Source of the DNA: Pomphorhynchus laevis
Lineage: Eukaryota; Acanthocephala; Palaeacanthocephala; Echinorhynchida; Pomphorhynchidae
Assembly: GCA_012934845.2 (NCBI GenBank)
Contig: WNNJ02000891.1
Location: 1-64,000, forward strand
Length of the DNA: 64,000 nt
Direction of reading: 5' to 3'
Shown piece by piece: positions 41,280 to 50,439 of this stretch (positions within the stretch are counted from its first letter, which is position 1; every line of letters starts with the position of its first letter). The notes below the pieces were generated by a model, which did not search any database, was not told the origin of the DNA, and saw only the letters and a program-made list of their open reading frames with translations. The translations under genes were made by a program, and so were the position numbers.

Positions 41280-42835
41280 AAGAGCGTAGAGCTCGTACAG
41301 GCTGGGTACAGGGTTAAAAAAAATATCAATGAAAATCCGATTGTTTTAAGTTAGTACATTCTTCAGATTTCTCTTGAAGGACAAAATACTGGAGGCCGAA
41401 ACCACTTGACTTGGTAGCTTATTCCAGCTTTTCCACGTTCGATTGACAATTGTGTCAAATCTTCTTCGTGGACGAATGTGGGTCTTTAACGTGAGGTGAT
41501 GTCCCCTCAATCTGTTTGAATTTCGAAGTTCGAACAGTTTGCGACAAACATGTTCCCTCTGCCCTTTTTGAACATTAAGCGCTGTCCACACAAACATTAA
41601 ATCAAAGGACTTTAAAGATTTCTTCACTGTGGTCACACCAAGTGCGTGAAGTCGAAAAATGAATGAGAGCTTGCGTTGGCTGGGTACAAAATGTGTGGCC
41701 TTGCGTAATATGGATTCGTACATGTTCATCTCTGTCGTAGTTTGAGGGTGACAGGCAGGTGAAGCGTATATTATTAAAGATAAGACATAAGCATTGTAAA
41801 TTAACTTAAAACTGGATGCGTCAAGCTGGCCAATGGTCCTTCTAATAAGTCCTAAAATTCGACGGCATTTAGCAACTGTGTGACTGGTATGTGGGATGGT
41901 CGATAAGCTTCTATTTACGATCACTCCAAGGTCTTGAAATTGGAGAACTGTTTCAATTTCTCTTCCGTCAATGGTATATGATGAATTGATGTGTAGATGT
42001 CCGATGCGCATATGTTTTGACTTATCGGGGTTTAATACCAGTCCCCGTTGATTACACCATACCTTAATATTATCAATGTCTCTCTGGAGTATCATTTGAT
42101 CTCGGCTATCGATTATTGGTCGCCAAATTTTCAAGTCGTCGGCATATAAACCACATGGACTCGAAATAGCTGTAGTAAGCTCGTTGATGTAAATAATGAA
42201 GAGCAATGGACTGAGTACCGATCCCTGAGGAACACCGCGTCCAGGATTTCTTGTTTTTGACATTTGTTTATTAGCCAATACAGTAATCTTCCGATTTCTA
42301 AGGAAGGAGTTAATCCAATTAAGAAGGGTTCCTCTGATGCCGTACTGTTCCAGCGTAATAAGGAGGACATCATAGTATATCCGATCAAATGCTTTGCTGA
42401 GGTCGAAAAACAAAACATCAACACTAACTCCAGCCTCGGCATATCTGGTCCAATCACTCCTCGCAAGTATGAGGTTTGTGACAGTAGATCTTCCTGGGCG
42501 GAAACCATGCTGGTTGTCGCAGAGTACTTGGTTATCTTCTAGGTGCCCGATGATTCGTTTAAAAAGCAGTTTCTCTAGCACTTTACAAGCAACGCAGGTA
42601 AGGCTTATGGGCCGATAGTTGCTTGCTAGATTACGGTCGCCTTTTTTGTAGAGAGGTCGGATTATAGAACATTTCCAATCTGATGGTATACAGCCTGTTG
42701 ACAAGGAGAAATCGAATATGGTGTGTAAAGGTTCATATATTACTGGTGCAAGTTCCCGAAGAAGAATTGGAGGAATATTGTCAGGTCCTGCCGCAATTAG
42801 ATTAACAATTATATTAATATATGTTAGATTAACGT
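41256..42835 (-). mobile_element. CR1-type LINE, 5'-truncated, nested in L2C
   Basis: Minus strand. The 3' end at about 41256 is an (AAT)n run (plus-strand ATTATTATT, 41252-41262), preceded by a GAGCTCTACGCTC word. The coding part is 42704-41346. The 5' side ends near 42835 within AT-rich sequence. L2C matches stop at 41255 and resume at 42836, so this CR1 is the younger insertion. Confidence 0.85.
41346..42704 (-). CDS. CR1-type reverse transcriptase, 452 aa open frame (5'-truncated ORF2)
   Basis: One uninterrupted frame from RT fingers to the natural C-terminus. Motifs: SDWKCSIIRPLYKKGDR (near 8-24), NYRPISLTCVACKVLEKLL, QHGFRPGRSTVTNLI, motif A VLFFDLSKAFDRI, motif B GRGVPQGSVLSPLLFIIY, motif C GLYADDLKIW (about 42140), LNPDKSKHM, LGVIVNRSLS, and the terminal RLRGHHLTLKTH and SWNKLPSQVV typical of CR1/Jockey-like tails. 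The endonuclease and the first RT residues are lost by 5' truncation; the true frame extends slightly upstream (FLLRELAPVI-like, to about 42790). The intact frame implies a fairly recent insertion. It copies its RNA at a nicked target; no RNase H. Confidence 0.85.
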   Translation of the reverse strand: MSTGCIPSDWKCSIIRPLYKKGDRNLASNYRPISLTCVACKVLEKLLFKRIIGHLEDNQVLCDNQHGFRPGRSTVTNLILARSDWTRYAEAGVSVDVLFFDLSKAFDRIYYDVLLITLEQYGIRGTLLNWINSFLRNRKITVLANKQMSKTRNPGRGVPQGSVLSPLLFIIYINELTTAISSPCGLYADDLKIWRPIIDSRDQMILQRDIDNIKVWCNQRGLVLNPDKSKHMRIGHLHINSSYTIDGREIETVLQFQDLGVIVNRSLSTIPHTSHTVAKCRRILGLIRRTIGQLDASSFKLIYNAYVLSLIIYASPACHPQTTTEMNMYESILRKATHFVPSQRKLSFIFRLHALGVTTVKKSLKSFDLMFVWTALNVQKGQREHVCRKLFELRNSNRLRGHHLTLKTHIRPRRRFDTIVNRTWKSWNKLPSQVVSASSILSFKRNLKNVLT

Positions 42836-43425
42836 AAAGGGATCCACATTATTTAGGACTAGTCGGTATTGAGAAGGAGATTAAGATGGGAGAGACGCTT
42901 GTAGATAGAATAAAGACATTTGGAGTCAGAAATGGCGATATCGTCTATGCTATGAGCTGGTGCATGTGCATAGATTAAGATATCATCGGCATATTGCATG
43001 ATCTTAAAAAGTAAGGTTTGATAAACGGTGATATCGCCAAATAGAAGAGAGAAAAGCATGGGACCTAGGACTGAACCTTGTGGGACCCGCAGAAAATAGG
43101 GATGGGATGAGAGGATGATGAATTTTAACAAACGATGTAGGACGGTTGAATAGATATGAGGCAAACGATGCTACGGGGGAGAAAGAAAAGCCGTAATCAT
43201 AGCGAAAGCGAGAAAGGAGGATGGAGCGGTTGACGATGTCAAAGGCGGATGAGAGGTCGAGGGAGATGATAACACTATATAGAGCATTGTCACTTGAAAT
43301 GAGTAGATCGTTGTAAACATCTATGCATGCGATTTCTGTGGAGTAATTAGAGTGGAAAGCGGATTAGAAAGGAGTGTACTGATTTGATTAAGAAATAGAC
43401 ACGTTGATCCGTAATAAGATGAGGT
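42836..43425 (-). mobile_element. L2C LINE, RT part (continuation)
   Basis: Minus strand: GGATCC-ACATTATTTAGGAC at 42840 marks the KIMWIL position of the L2 RT. It continues through QYADDILIYAHAPAH (about 42975), VPQGSVLGPMLF and the motif A region to LYPPFQ-like sequence near 43400. It is highly mutated. At about 43425 the orientation switches and the inverted endonuclease piece begins. Confidence 0.75.
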
Positions 43426-43429
43426 AAAT

Positions 43430-44150
43430 ACTTGTTACTCATCAGTCGAATCCGCCCTCTACCTAAGCTCACCTCTTGTAAATTCTCTAATCATTACGGC
43501 ATTGTTGCTTTCGTGTGTCACCCCGCGTCACTTCTCAAACTCACTTCCACTTTCAGTCCTTTCTCTTTTGAATTGCTCACTTGTCGTACTTTTAACCCGA
43601 TCACTCTGGATCTCGCCATTGTATATCGCCCTGATTTATCAGCTTCTACTTCCTTGTTTACCAACTTAGACCTCATGTCTCACTGTTCTGTGTTCTCCAC
43701 CCTTTCATTCGTTCTTGACGATATCAACATCCGCCTCGACCGCCCCTCCTCCACCAATTTCATCCAGTTCATCAACATTCTATCCAACTACAATTACAAA
43801 CTCACCTACACTGCCCATAACATATCATTATGGGGCACTAGACATCATTGCTGCCTACACCTCACTGTCGATCTCCGATCCTGCACTATCCGATCGCTTC
43901 CTCGTCACGCTTGATATCACTTCCAACTACATCCCTCCACGCACCTACCATCCTATGTCGCCCTTGGAGAAATCTTGGCATCCTCCATTTTAGCTCTACC
44001 TTACTCAAATCATCTCTTTCCTCTCCCACAATAACATCTTTCTCCCCTTACGATCTCGCTTTCTTTTCGTGTCTGAACTCACATCCAATCTCAATATTAT
44101 CTTACTTTTCAAGCCTCACCATCATCTAACCCTACTTTTTTCCATGAAAC
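43430..44150 (+). mobile_element. Inverted 5' segment of L2C (endonuclease)
   Basis: Plus-strand endonuclease sequence: SNHYGIVAFVCHPASLLKL, SFELLTCRTFNPITLDLAIV, DDINIRLDRPSSTN and SLSISDPALSDRFLV, corresponding to residues 75-320 of L2B ORF2. It lies head to head with the minus-strand RT part. The order (inner end = 5'-most, outer end = internal priming point) and the missing 0.6-0.7 kb between the two parts are what twin priming during target-primed reverse transcription produces. Several frame changes. Confidence 0.75.
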
Positions 44151-44385
44151 ATTTAGCCTCAAAGAAATGACAATTAAAACCAATCTCTAAGAGATCAACG
44201 GGATAAAATAGAAATTATACAATTTAATTTAGAAGTATGTGCTTTAGAAGTTTTTCAGAAAACAAAATTTTTCTTCAAATACTCAGCGACTCAGTACTAA
44301 TTGTACTAATTTGTACTAATTAGTCATTAAATAATGTATCAATGATTATATGATAGAAATAATATTACTGATTTTTATTGTTCCC
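44151..44385. other. AT-rich spacer before tRNA-Leu
   Basis: No ORF or repeat recognised. It provides the 5' flank of the tRNA gene. AATTGTACTAATTTGTACTAATTAG at 44299-44323 is a short direct repeat of TTTGTACTAA words. Confidence 0.3.
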
Positions 44386-44483
44386 GACAGTGTGGCCGAG
44401 TGGTCTAAGGCGCCAGACTCAAGAAAGTTAGTTGTGTGTTCTGGTCTTCCCTGAAGGCGTGGGTTCGAATCCCACCGCTGTCA
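44386..44483 (+). tRNA. tRNA-Leu(CAA) with a 15-nt intron
   Basis: The acceptor stem GACAGTG pairs with CGCTGTC (one G-U) and the discriminator is A at 44483. D-arm region TGGCCGAGTGGTCTAAGGC (A box). The anticodon stem CCAGA/TCTGG encloses the loop CT-CAA-G-T with anticodon CAA at 44420-44422. An intron of 15 bases sits after position 37 (44424-44438, AAAGTTAGTTGTGTG), the canonical place for nuclear tRNA introns. A long variable arm (TCTTCCCTGAAGG) is typical of tRNA-Leu, and the B box GGTTCGAATCC is perfect. A T5 pol III terminator lies at 44502-44506. No CCA is encoded, as expected for a nuclear gene. All arms pair, so it is probably functional. Confidence 0.97.
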
Positions 44484-45164
44484 ATTACCAAGTAAAACGT
44501 ATTTTTGCATTAGCGCTCATGCAAACCACAATTCATTTAATAATAATATTTTAAGAATTCTAATGACTTGAATTGATTTAAATATGTTCAATAGTATAGT
44601 CAGATCAGAAAAAAACTGAGTCTACGTATTTTATACTATATATAAATTAAAAATAATAAATAATTAAGATTTTATACAATTTATATTTATATCAAGTTAA
44701 AATTTTTCAAAACAAATGAGCAAATTTTTTAAAACAAATCTAGTTTAAAAGTAAATTATAAAAGCTATTTGCTTTAAAGATAACATTTTAAATTATGTTA
44801 TAAAACAATGAATTAAATCAGCTAACTGAGTCTACGTATTTAATCTGCATCAGGAAAACTACCCGCTTCATCGTGTGCATCGGCGTGTAGCTTCTCGTGA
44901 GAAGACCCATGACATAACTTCCAGTGCTGTATTCGAATGAGCCGATCTCTAAGATGGAGAAGGATGTGGTGAGCCGGTTGAACATTAAATCAAAACACAA
45001 TGTAATTACGTTAATATTTAATAGGGGTGTCTCGGAATAGTTTCTAGTAGATCTGTTGGGTTTATTCACGCTTAAAGCTCTTTGGCATTCGCTCTTGACA
45101 CCACCACCAACAACAATTTCTTGACAAGAAAAAAAAAACAAATAATATGAAATTTTTTTCCTGT
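44484..45164. other. AT-rich spacer with fragments of dispersed repeat D
   Basis: After the tRNA terminator the region is about 80% AT. ACTGAGTCTACGTATTT occurs at 44615-44631 and 44825-44841, the same word that opens repeat D at 60003 and 60516. From about 44845 faint similarity to the left part of a Gypsy pol region may begin, but it is not strong enough to annotate. Confidence 0.4.
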
Positions 45165-46620
45165 CAACCACAGGTCCGGATGTCGGGTCGTGGAGGCAGT
45201 TCACGAACCAAACTACTCCAGACATCGCGATTGGGTCGTCATTTTGAAATTATAACAGATCAACGAAGCGTGGCGTTCCTTTACTCAAATAATCGAAGTC
45301 GTGTAAAGAACGAAAAATTAATTCGATGAAGATTAGAATTGGCCCCGTTCAAATTGCACGTTACGTATCGTCGCGGAGATGATAACATTTTAGCAAACGC
45401 AATGTCTAGAGTACGTTGTGCGGCAATTAAAACGTCCATATCTCAGTTACGTTTAATTCATGATACCCTATGTCATCCTGGTATTACACGATTGACACAT
45501 TTTGTCCGCTCACGCAACCTGACATTCTCGACCGATGAACTTAAGCGCGTAGTGGGGAACTGTGCGGTGTGTGCTGAAATTCGACCGTCATTCCATCGTC
45601 CTCCTGCCATTTCTTTGATTAAGGCTACGCAACCATTTGAAAGAATATCAATCGATTTTAAGGGACCCATGCCATCAACTTCTAGAAATCGTTATTTGCT
45701 TGTAATGGTGGACGAATTCTCCCGTTTCCATTTGGCTTCGCTTGTCCGGATATGTCGACCAAAACGGTGATAAAGTGTCTGAGTCAGATATTCGCACTAT
45801 TCGGTACACCCTCGTTTGTACATTCCGATAGGGGAACCTCGTTCATGTCCAACGGAATTCTGTGGAGAAGCATCGAACTTGATCTTCGAAATCGTCGACT
45901 GCCTATCGAGCATTGGAAAGTTCCCTGTTGAACTGCGCTTCACTCAATTCGTTCTCTCCTGTGTACTCAAACAGAAGAAACTCCTCACGAAAGGTTTCTG
46001 TGATTCCAACGCCGTTTCTATACTGGATGGAGTATTCCGACATGGCTACTTTCTTCAGGTCCCGTGCTATTAAAGAAACAAAATCGCACGAGCAAGTACG
46101 ATCCTTTAGTGGAGAGAGTCGATCTCATTAATGCCAGTCCATATTACGCCCTCGTTCGCTTAAGTGATGGACGCGAATCGACGGTGTCGACCAAACAACT
46201 TGCTCCGTGTATCGAGGATCATGGACCATGTGATATGTTTCATGGTAGGGTTCATAACTATATGGACGCCTTTAATACGGATCAAGATACATACACGGAA
46301 AGGAACGAAATCCAACTAAGTACCAGTCCTGATCCGATCAACAAGGAATTCACTATATGTACTCCAGACAATCAACATACTGAGAAGTTGGTCGAAGGTC
46401 ATCATGATACACGTGATCACCAGTTCAATTTGAATAAGAATGTCCAAGATACGACTGACCATAGGAATCCAGAGGAACATGATGGAGACGAATAACACGA
46501 TGAGATATCAACCACATCTAAACAAACGGACTCGAATGTCGATGTATTTCGCAACGACCGAAGACGACGACAAAGACCCAAGTATTTGGATGACTACTTG
46601 GTGGGGGAGAATGTCATATG
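45165..46620 (+). mobile_element. Ty3/Gypsy-type LTR retrotransposon fossil (RNase H to integrase end)
   Basis: Plus-strand fossil with RNase H end (FEIITDQRSVAFLYSNN, about 45243), the connection YRRGDDNILANAMSR, an integrase zinc-binding domain (LIHDTLCHPGITRLTHF with the CAVCAEIR pair, 45455-45590), the integrase core start (SIDFKGPMPSTSRNRYLLVM, 45648), further core segments, and an acidic C-terminal tail ending near 46620. These are Ty3/Gypsy pol features. No LTR, gag or RT fingers were recognised. Broken in several places; moderately old. It is of the same broad group as the fossil at 28885-30590 but a different lineage. Confidence 0.8.
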
Positions 46621-46729
46621 TTAAGAACACTAACTTATTATTATGTTTTGTAGATTGTTTAATAAAGCTTCCTTTAGTACATTTTCCCCATTCCGGATTT
46701 GCATTGGTATCTGAATCCAAAACGAACAC

Positions 46730-46975
46730 ATAGAGACAGTTATGGATGTACTAACCAACATCCCTGCCGCTTGGCATTCCATCGTGAATCGATCGAGTAG
46801 GCATTGTAAATCCTCAGGACAAGAAGCCAACAAAACAACGTCATCTGCAAAAAGCAGAGATGACATCATGAGGGAACCAAACCGAAGACCGACATTCGTC
46901 AGAGCAGTCCGTCTCGAAATTTTGTCTATGTAAACAAGGAACAAAAGTGTATACAATAGACAACCCTTACGAAGT
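46730..46975 (-). pseudogene. LINE reverse transcriptase fragment (FADD box)
   Basis: Minus strand: LFLVYIDKISRRTALTNVGL, MMSSLLFADDVVLLASCPED and LDRFTMECQAAGMLVS. FADD is RT motif C; the preceding part (GLRKGCLLYTLLF in the overlapping frame) is motif B. Only about 80 residues remain. The clade is not certain; the FADDVVLLAS...ECEAAGM wording is common in several L1/RTE-like groups. It is wedged between the Gypsy fossil and R2L-4. Confidence 0.6.
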
Positions 46976-48870
46976 CCAACGCCTACTGGTACGCTGTGGC
47001 GCCTGATCGCTAAACTAGCCAGTCAGTACGCTCGTGACATGCTCCGGATTGTTTTCCTTCCTCATCAGCTAGGAGTAGCCGTCACAAGGGGAGCCGAAGC
47101 TGCAGTTCACGCCGGAATGTCCTTCTTGAAATTTTGTTTACACAAAAATACGGCAATTGTAAAGTTGGATTTTCATAATGTTTTAATAGTGTCAATCGCG
47201 GCTTCATGTTGAGATGTGTCAATTAGAGTCTAACACGTTTATCATCTTTCGTCAACGAATGCTACCTGAAAACAAGCAACCTGTACTTTGGCAAAAATGT
47301 GGTCGACTCATCAGTCGGCGTACAACAGGGCGATCCCCTGGGACCAGCGTTATTCACGTTGGCAGTGTACGACATGGCGAAGTCCACAAAAAGCCCATTG
47401 TCTATTTAGTACCTCGACTACTGCACTCTCGGTGGCAAAGTTGATCTTTTTGTTGCCGACATCGATATTATCAATCACTCTGCGGCGTTGGTTGGTCTCC
47501 CCCAGAATCCGGCAAAATCAGAAATTATATCTACAGACCCAAACGTGATTCAGAGGCTTTCATGTCTGTTATAGGACGCCAGGGTAATCGCTCTAATCAG
47601 GGCTACTCTCTTGGGCGCCTCGATTGGAAATGTAACCTCTGTTGATTATGCTTTGGAAGAATCCATTCATAAGCTACAACAGCTCCGCTTTCGCCTGCTG
47701 AAATTGTCCAGGCACGACGCTATTTTCCTGCTACGAAACGCATTCAACACCCCACGATTAAATTACCTACTCCGGTGCGCACCATGTTTCCGAAGCAATG
47801 TACGTAGGCAGTACGACGTGGTGCTTAGCGAGACTTTGCAGGACATCTTCAATTTGCCTATCGACGATTCTGCATGGCTCCAGTCATCTCTACCGATTAA
47901 GATTGGCGGATTGGGCATCTCAACATGCACAAACATGTCCATTCCGGCTTTCAGTTCCTCGGTTTTTGGATACGAACAACAAGTATCTCAAATCCTGGGC
48001 GATGCCAGATTATCAGACTGTGATTTCAGGGCAAGTGAAGACTTTGCATATGCAGCTTATGAGTGGACCACGTTTACCGGGTTGGAGTATCCAGTGGTTA
48101 AAGAACACCAGAAACATTGTACAGCTCCTATTTACTCGGTCAAACAAGCGGCTCTTATGAACTCAGCGACCACTAATGAGGCCAGCGCCAGGCTGCTAGC
48201 AGTGAGTAGCGATCACGCTTGTGATGTCTTAAAGGCCATTCCCGTTAGCTCAATAGGCACTCGCCTGGATGACGCTAGCATCACAGTTGCCGTCGCAATC
48301 CGATTGGGAATCCGTTTTTGTGCTTGTATCGGTGCATCTGCTGAAAGGAAGTTGATAACGTGTGGACTCACGGGCTGGACTGTTACCGATCAAAGTATCG
48401 CCATTCTAGACTCTAACAATATACTAAAAAAGCATCGACGTCCGCTGACTTCCCTTCGCGTTTGAAGCTTACAGGAGTCTGCAGGGTTGAAGGAAGACGA
48501 CCTGACGGTGGAACTATGATTCCCTGGTCGTCAGATAGACTGCTACTGTGAAACTTCACTTGTGTGGATACCACGTCACCAAGCAGCCTTAGCAGTTCGG
48601 TATATAGCACGGGTAGTGTGGCCAAGAACGCCGAAACTGAGAAAGTGCACAAATATGCTAACATTGACGTCCACCAGTATATTTTCATACCAGTGGCAGT
48701 TTAAAGCACAATAGCGATCGGGCCAGTTTCTCTCACGTTTTTCATGAACTCAGCACACGATTAATCCGCGCAATTTCCGAACCCCGAGCCCGTGTTTTCT
48801 TTTTCCAACGGATCAGCGTAGCCGTTCAGCCGGGAGATGCAGCATACATAATGGATAGCATGAGCAAAGG
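46975..48870 (+). pseudogene. R2L-4 RT and C-terminal remnant
   Basis: Fingers at 46975-47190 (PHQLGVAVTRGAEAAVH, VKLDFHN as motif A remnant), motif B VGVQQGDPLGPALFTLAV at 47310, motif C decayed to YLDY (about 47412, second Asp lost) next to a stop. Then the frame 47611-48465 is open for 284 residues: LGASIGNVTSVDYALEE, LSRHDAIFLLRNAFNTPRL, YLLRCAPCF and PIKIGGLGISTCTN, a thumb/linker pattern shared by many invertebrate R2-like RTs. After 48470 most of the CCHC/endonuclease is absent, and the terminal SVAVQPGDAAYIM appears at about 48815-48860. At least five breaks and a catalytic loss; inactive. Confidence 0.75.
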
Positions 48871-48880
48871 AGGGTCGTCA
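46975..48880 (+). mobile_element. R2-like retrotransposon R2L-4, internally deleted
   Basis: The copy starts in the RT fingers (LWRLIAKLASQYARDM, HQLGVAVTRGAEAAVHAG) and extends to the C-terminal tail (VFFFQRISVAVQPGDAAYIM, about 48800). CCHC and endonuclease are mostly missing, replaced by a jump near 48465-48710. It is related to R2L-2/3 by the QLGV and GVQQGDPLGP boxes but is a separate family. Confidence 0.7.
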
Positions 48881-49123
48881 ATGCTGCTTCCGTGATGGGT
48901 CGTAGCGTGATATTTCCATATCAACGTCGGTCCGACTTGAAGTAATCAAGACAGCACGACATTTATAGAAATTAACTTTTATTTTATTGTATATTAAATA
49001 AATTTATTTTTTAATACCAGTTTTTATTATAAAAATAAACAACAAATACACATAATATCCTTAAATTTGTTTGCTTTTTGATCAGTCATTGATGTAAATC
49101 TTAGACGCTTGCCCATCTTTTAC

Positions 49124-50439
49124 TATGTTTGATAATACTGTGCTTGTTCGTTTATTCTAAGCCTTGTAGCACGTATACAAACCGATGCACTAACTGCAAT
49201 GGCGACACTGATTTTTGATTTCAGCCTAGAAATACATTCGCTGTATGCAAGCTTATTACGATCAGCAGATTTGGCTGCTATCCATTTTAGTATTTTATCT
49301 GTCTCAGGTCCAATACCACCTGACGTAGAAAATATAAGAGGAAAGAAAGTACCTCTTTCTATATCTGCAATTCGTTCACCGTACTTTGCATATTTCCGCT
49401 ATTGATGGTATATATGGCATTCGAGAAGAGTTTTGCAAGAGTATGTAGGTGCCAAAGAGCTGTAAATACATATGCCCAAAAAGGATCGCACCATATTTTC
49501 TCCGAAAATTCCTCTACGAGCTATATCAGACCGCGCTTGATCATCAGAGCAGGTTGTTGGCTTATTAAATACGTAGTTGTTTGGTATAGATCGTAAACAT
49601 GGCTCAATTTGCACGTCACAGCATACCCCTACAAGTTCCTTAGCTACAATGTCTCTCACTAAGTTATGTCTGATAATAGTCATGGCACCAGTATGACATG
49701 ACAATGCATGAGAAGTTGTAAAGTAAGAACCACAAGCACATTTTAGTGATGTTTCGCTTGCTTTTAGATTGTATCTTGCGCATATTGCGTCTTGGAACTC
49801 TTGTGAATTTAGCCTCGTATGTCTCATTCGGGTTGGTTTGGAACATAACCACGAAGATGCTCCCTTGTCCGAAGCAAATTTTATTGAATTTTGTAGATCT
49901 AATCTTAATTCCATGCGAATGGCTTCACTTTCTAATGATGCAATGACCATCTTTTCTTGTTTAATCAACTTTGCTGCTTGATTTTGAGAGGTTATAAGCT
50001 GATCTCCCACTTCTTCTAGTAACAGTGGCATGCACATTTTTCGGGATCGAACATATTCTTGTTTGGCAACCTCCATCGGGTTTAAAATCCCCAAACCACC
50101 ATATTTCGTCGGCATCATATAAATCCGTTCCAGCTCATTGTTTTCATCGTTTTGACCTATAATATTTGGAATCAATTTCTTTGTAATCAAGTCTTTCAAC
50201 GGCTTAAATCAAATAGGTTTAGTTGGACATGTGCGCATAAAGTATGTCCACTTATGTTGCAGTGCACATCTTAAAACAAAGTATGCCACCTGGGCATCAA
50301 TATCTGCAATTTCTGATAAATTTTCTACCATTTTAAGCCAGGTTGCAATCTTTGATTTTACAATATTTTCAATGAACTCGTCAGCCCCACAAGGCGATCC
50401 AAGTGCGACAATTCCTTGGGATGAACCAATAATTTGCAT
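49124..50439 (-). pseudogene. R2L-5 ORF, C-terminal part: thumb, CCHC, restriction-like endonuclease
   Basis: Frames 50439-50209 (GIVALGSPCGADEFIENIV, HKWTYFMRTCP) and 50199-49399 follow. The latter holds KYGGLGILNP, the CCHC-type CACGSYFTTSHALSCHTGAM with RHNLVRDIVAKEL, then VQIEPCL and QARSDIARRGIFG (endonuclease entry). After a TAG near 49400 the frame continues YGERIADIERGTFFPLIFS, GGIGPET and KISVAIAVSASVCIRATR to the stop at 49124. The region corresponding to the Asp/Glu-x-Lys centre is partly rearranged (FLGICIYSSLAPTY), so endonuclease activity is doubtful. Two frameshifts and one stop separate it from an intact frame. Confidence 0.75.
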
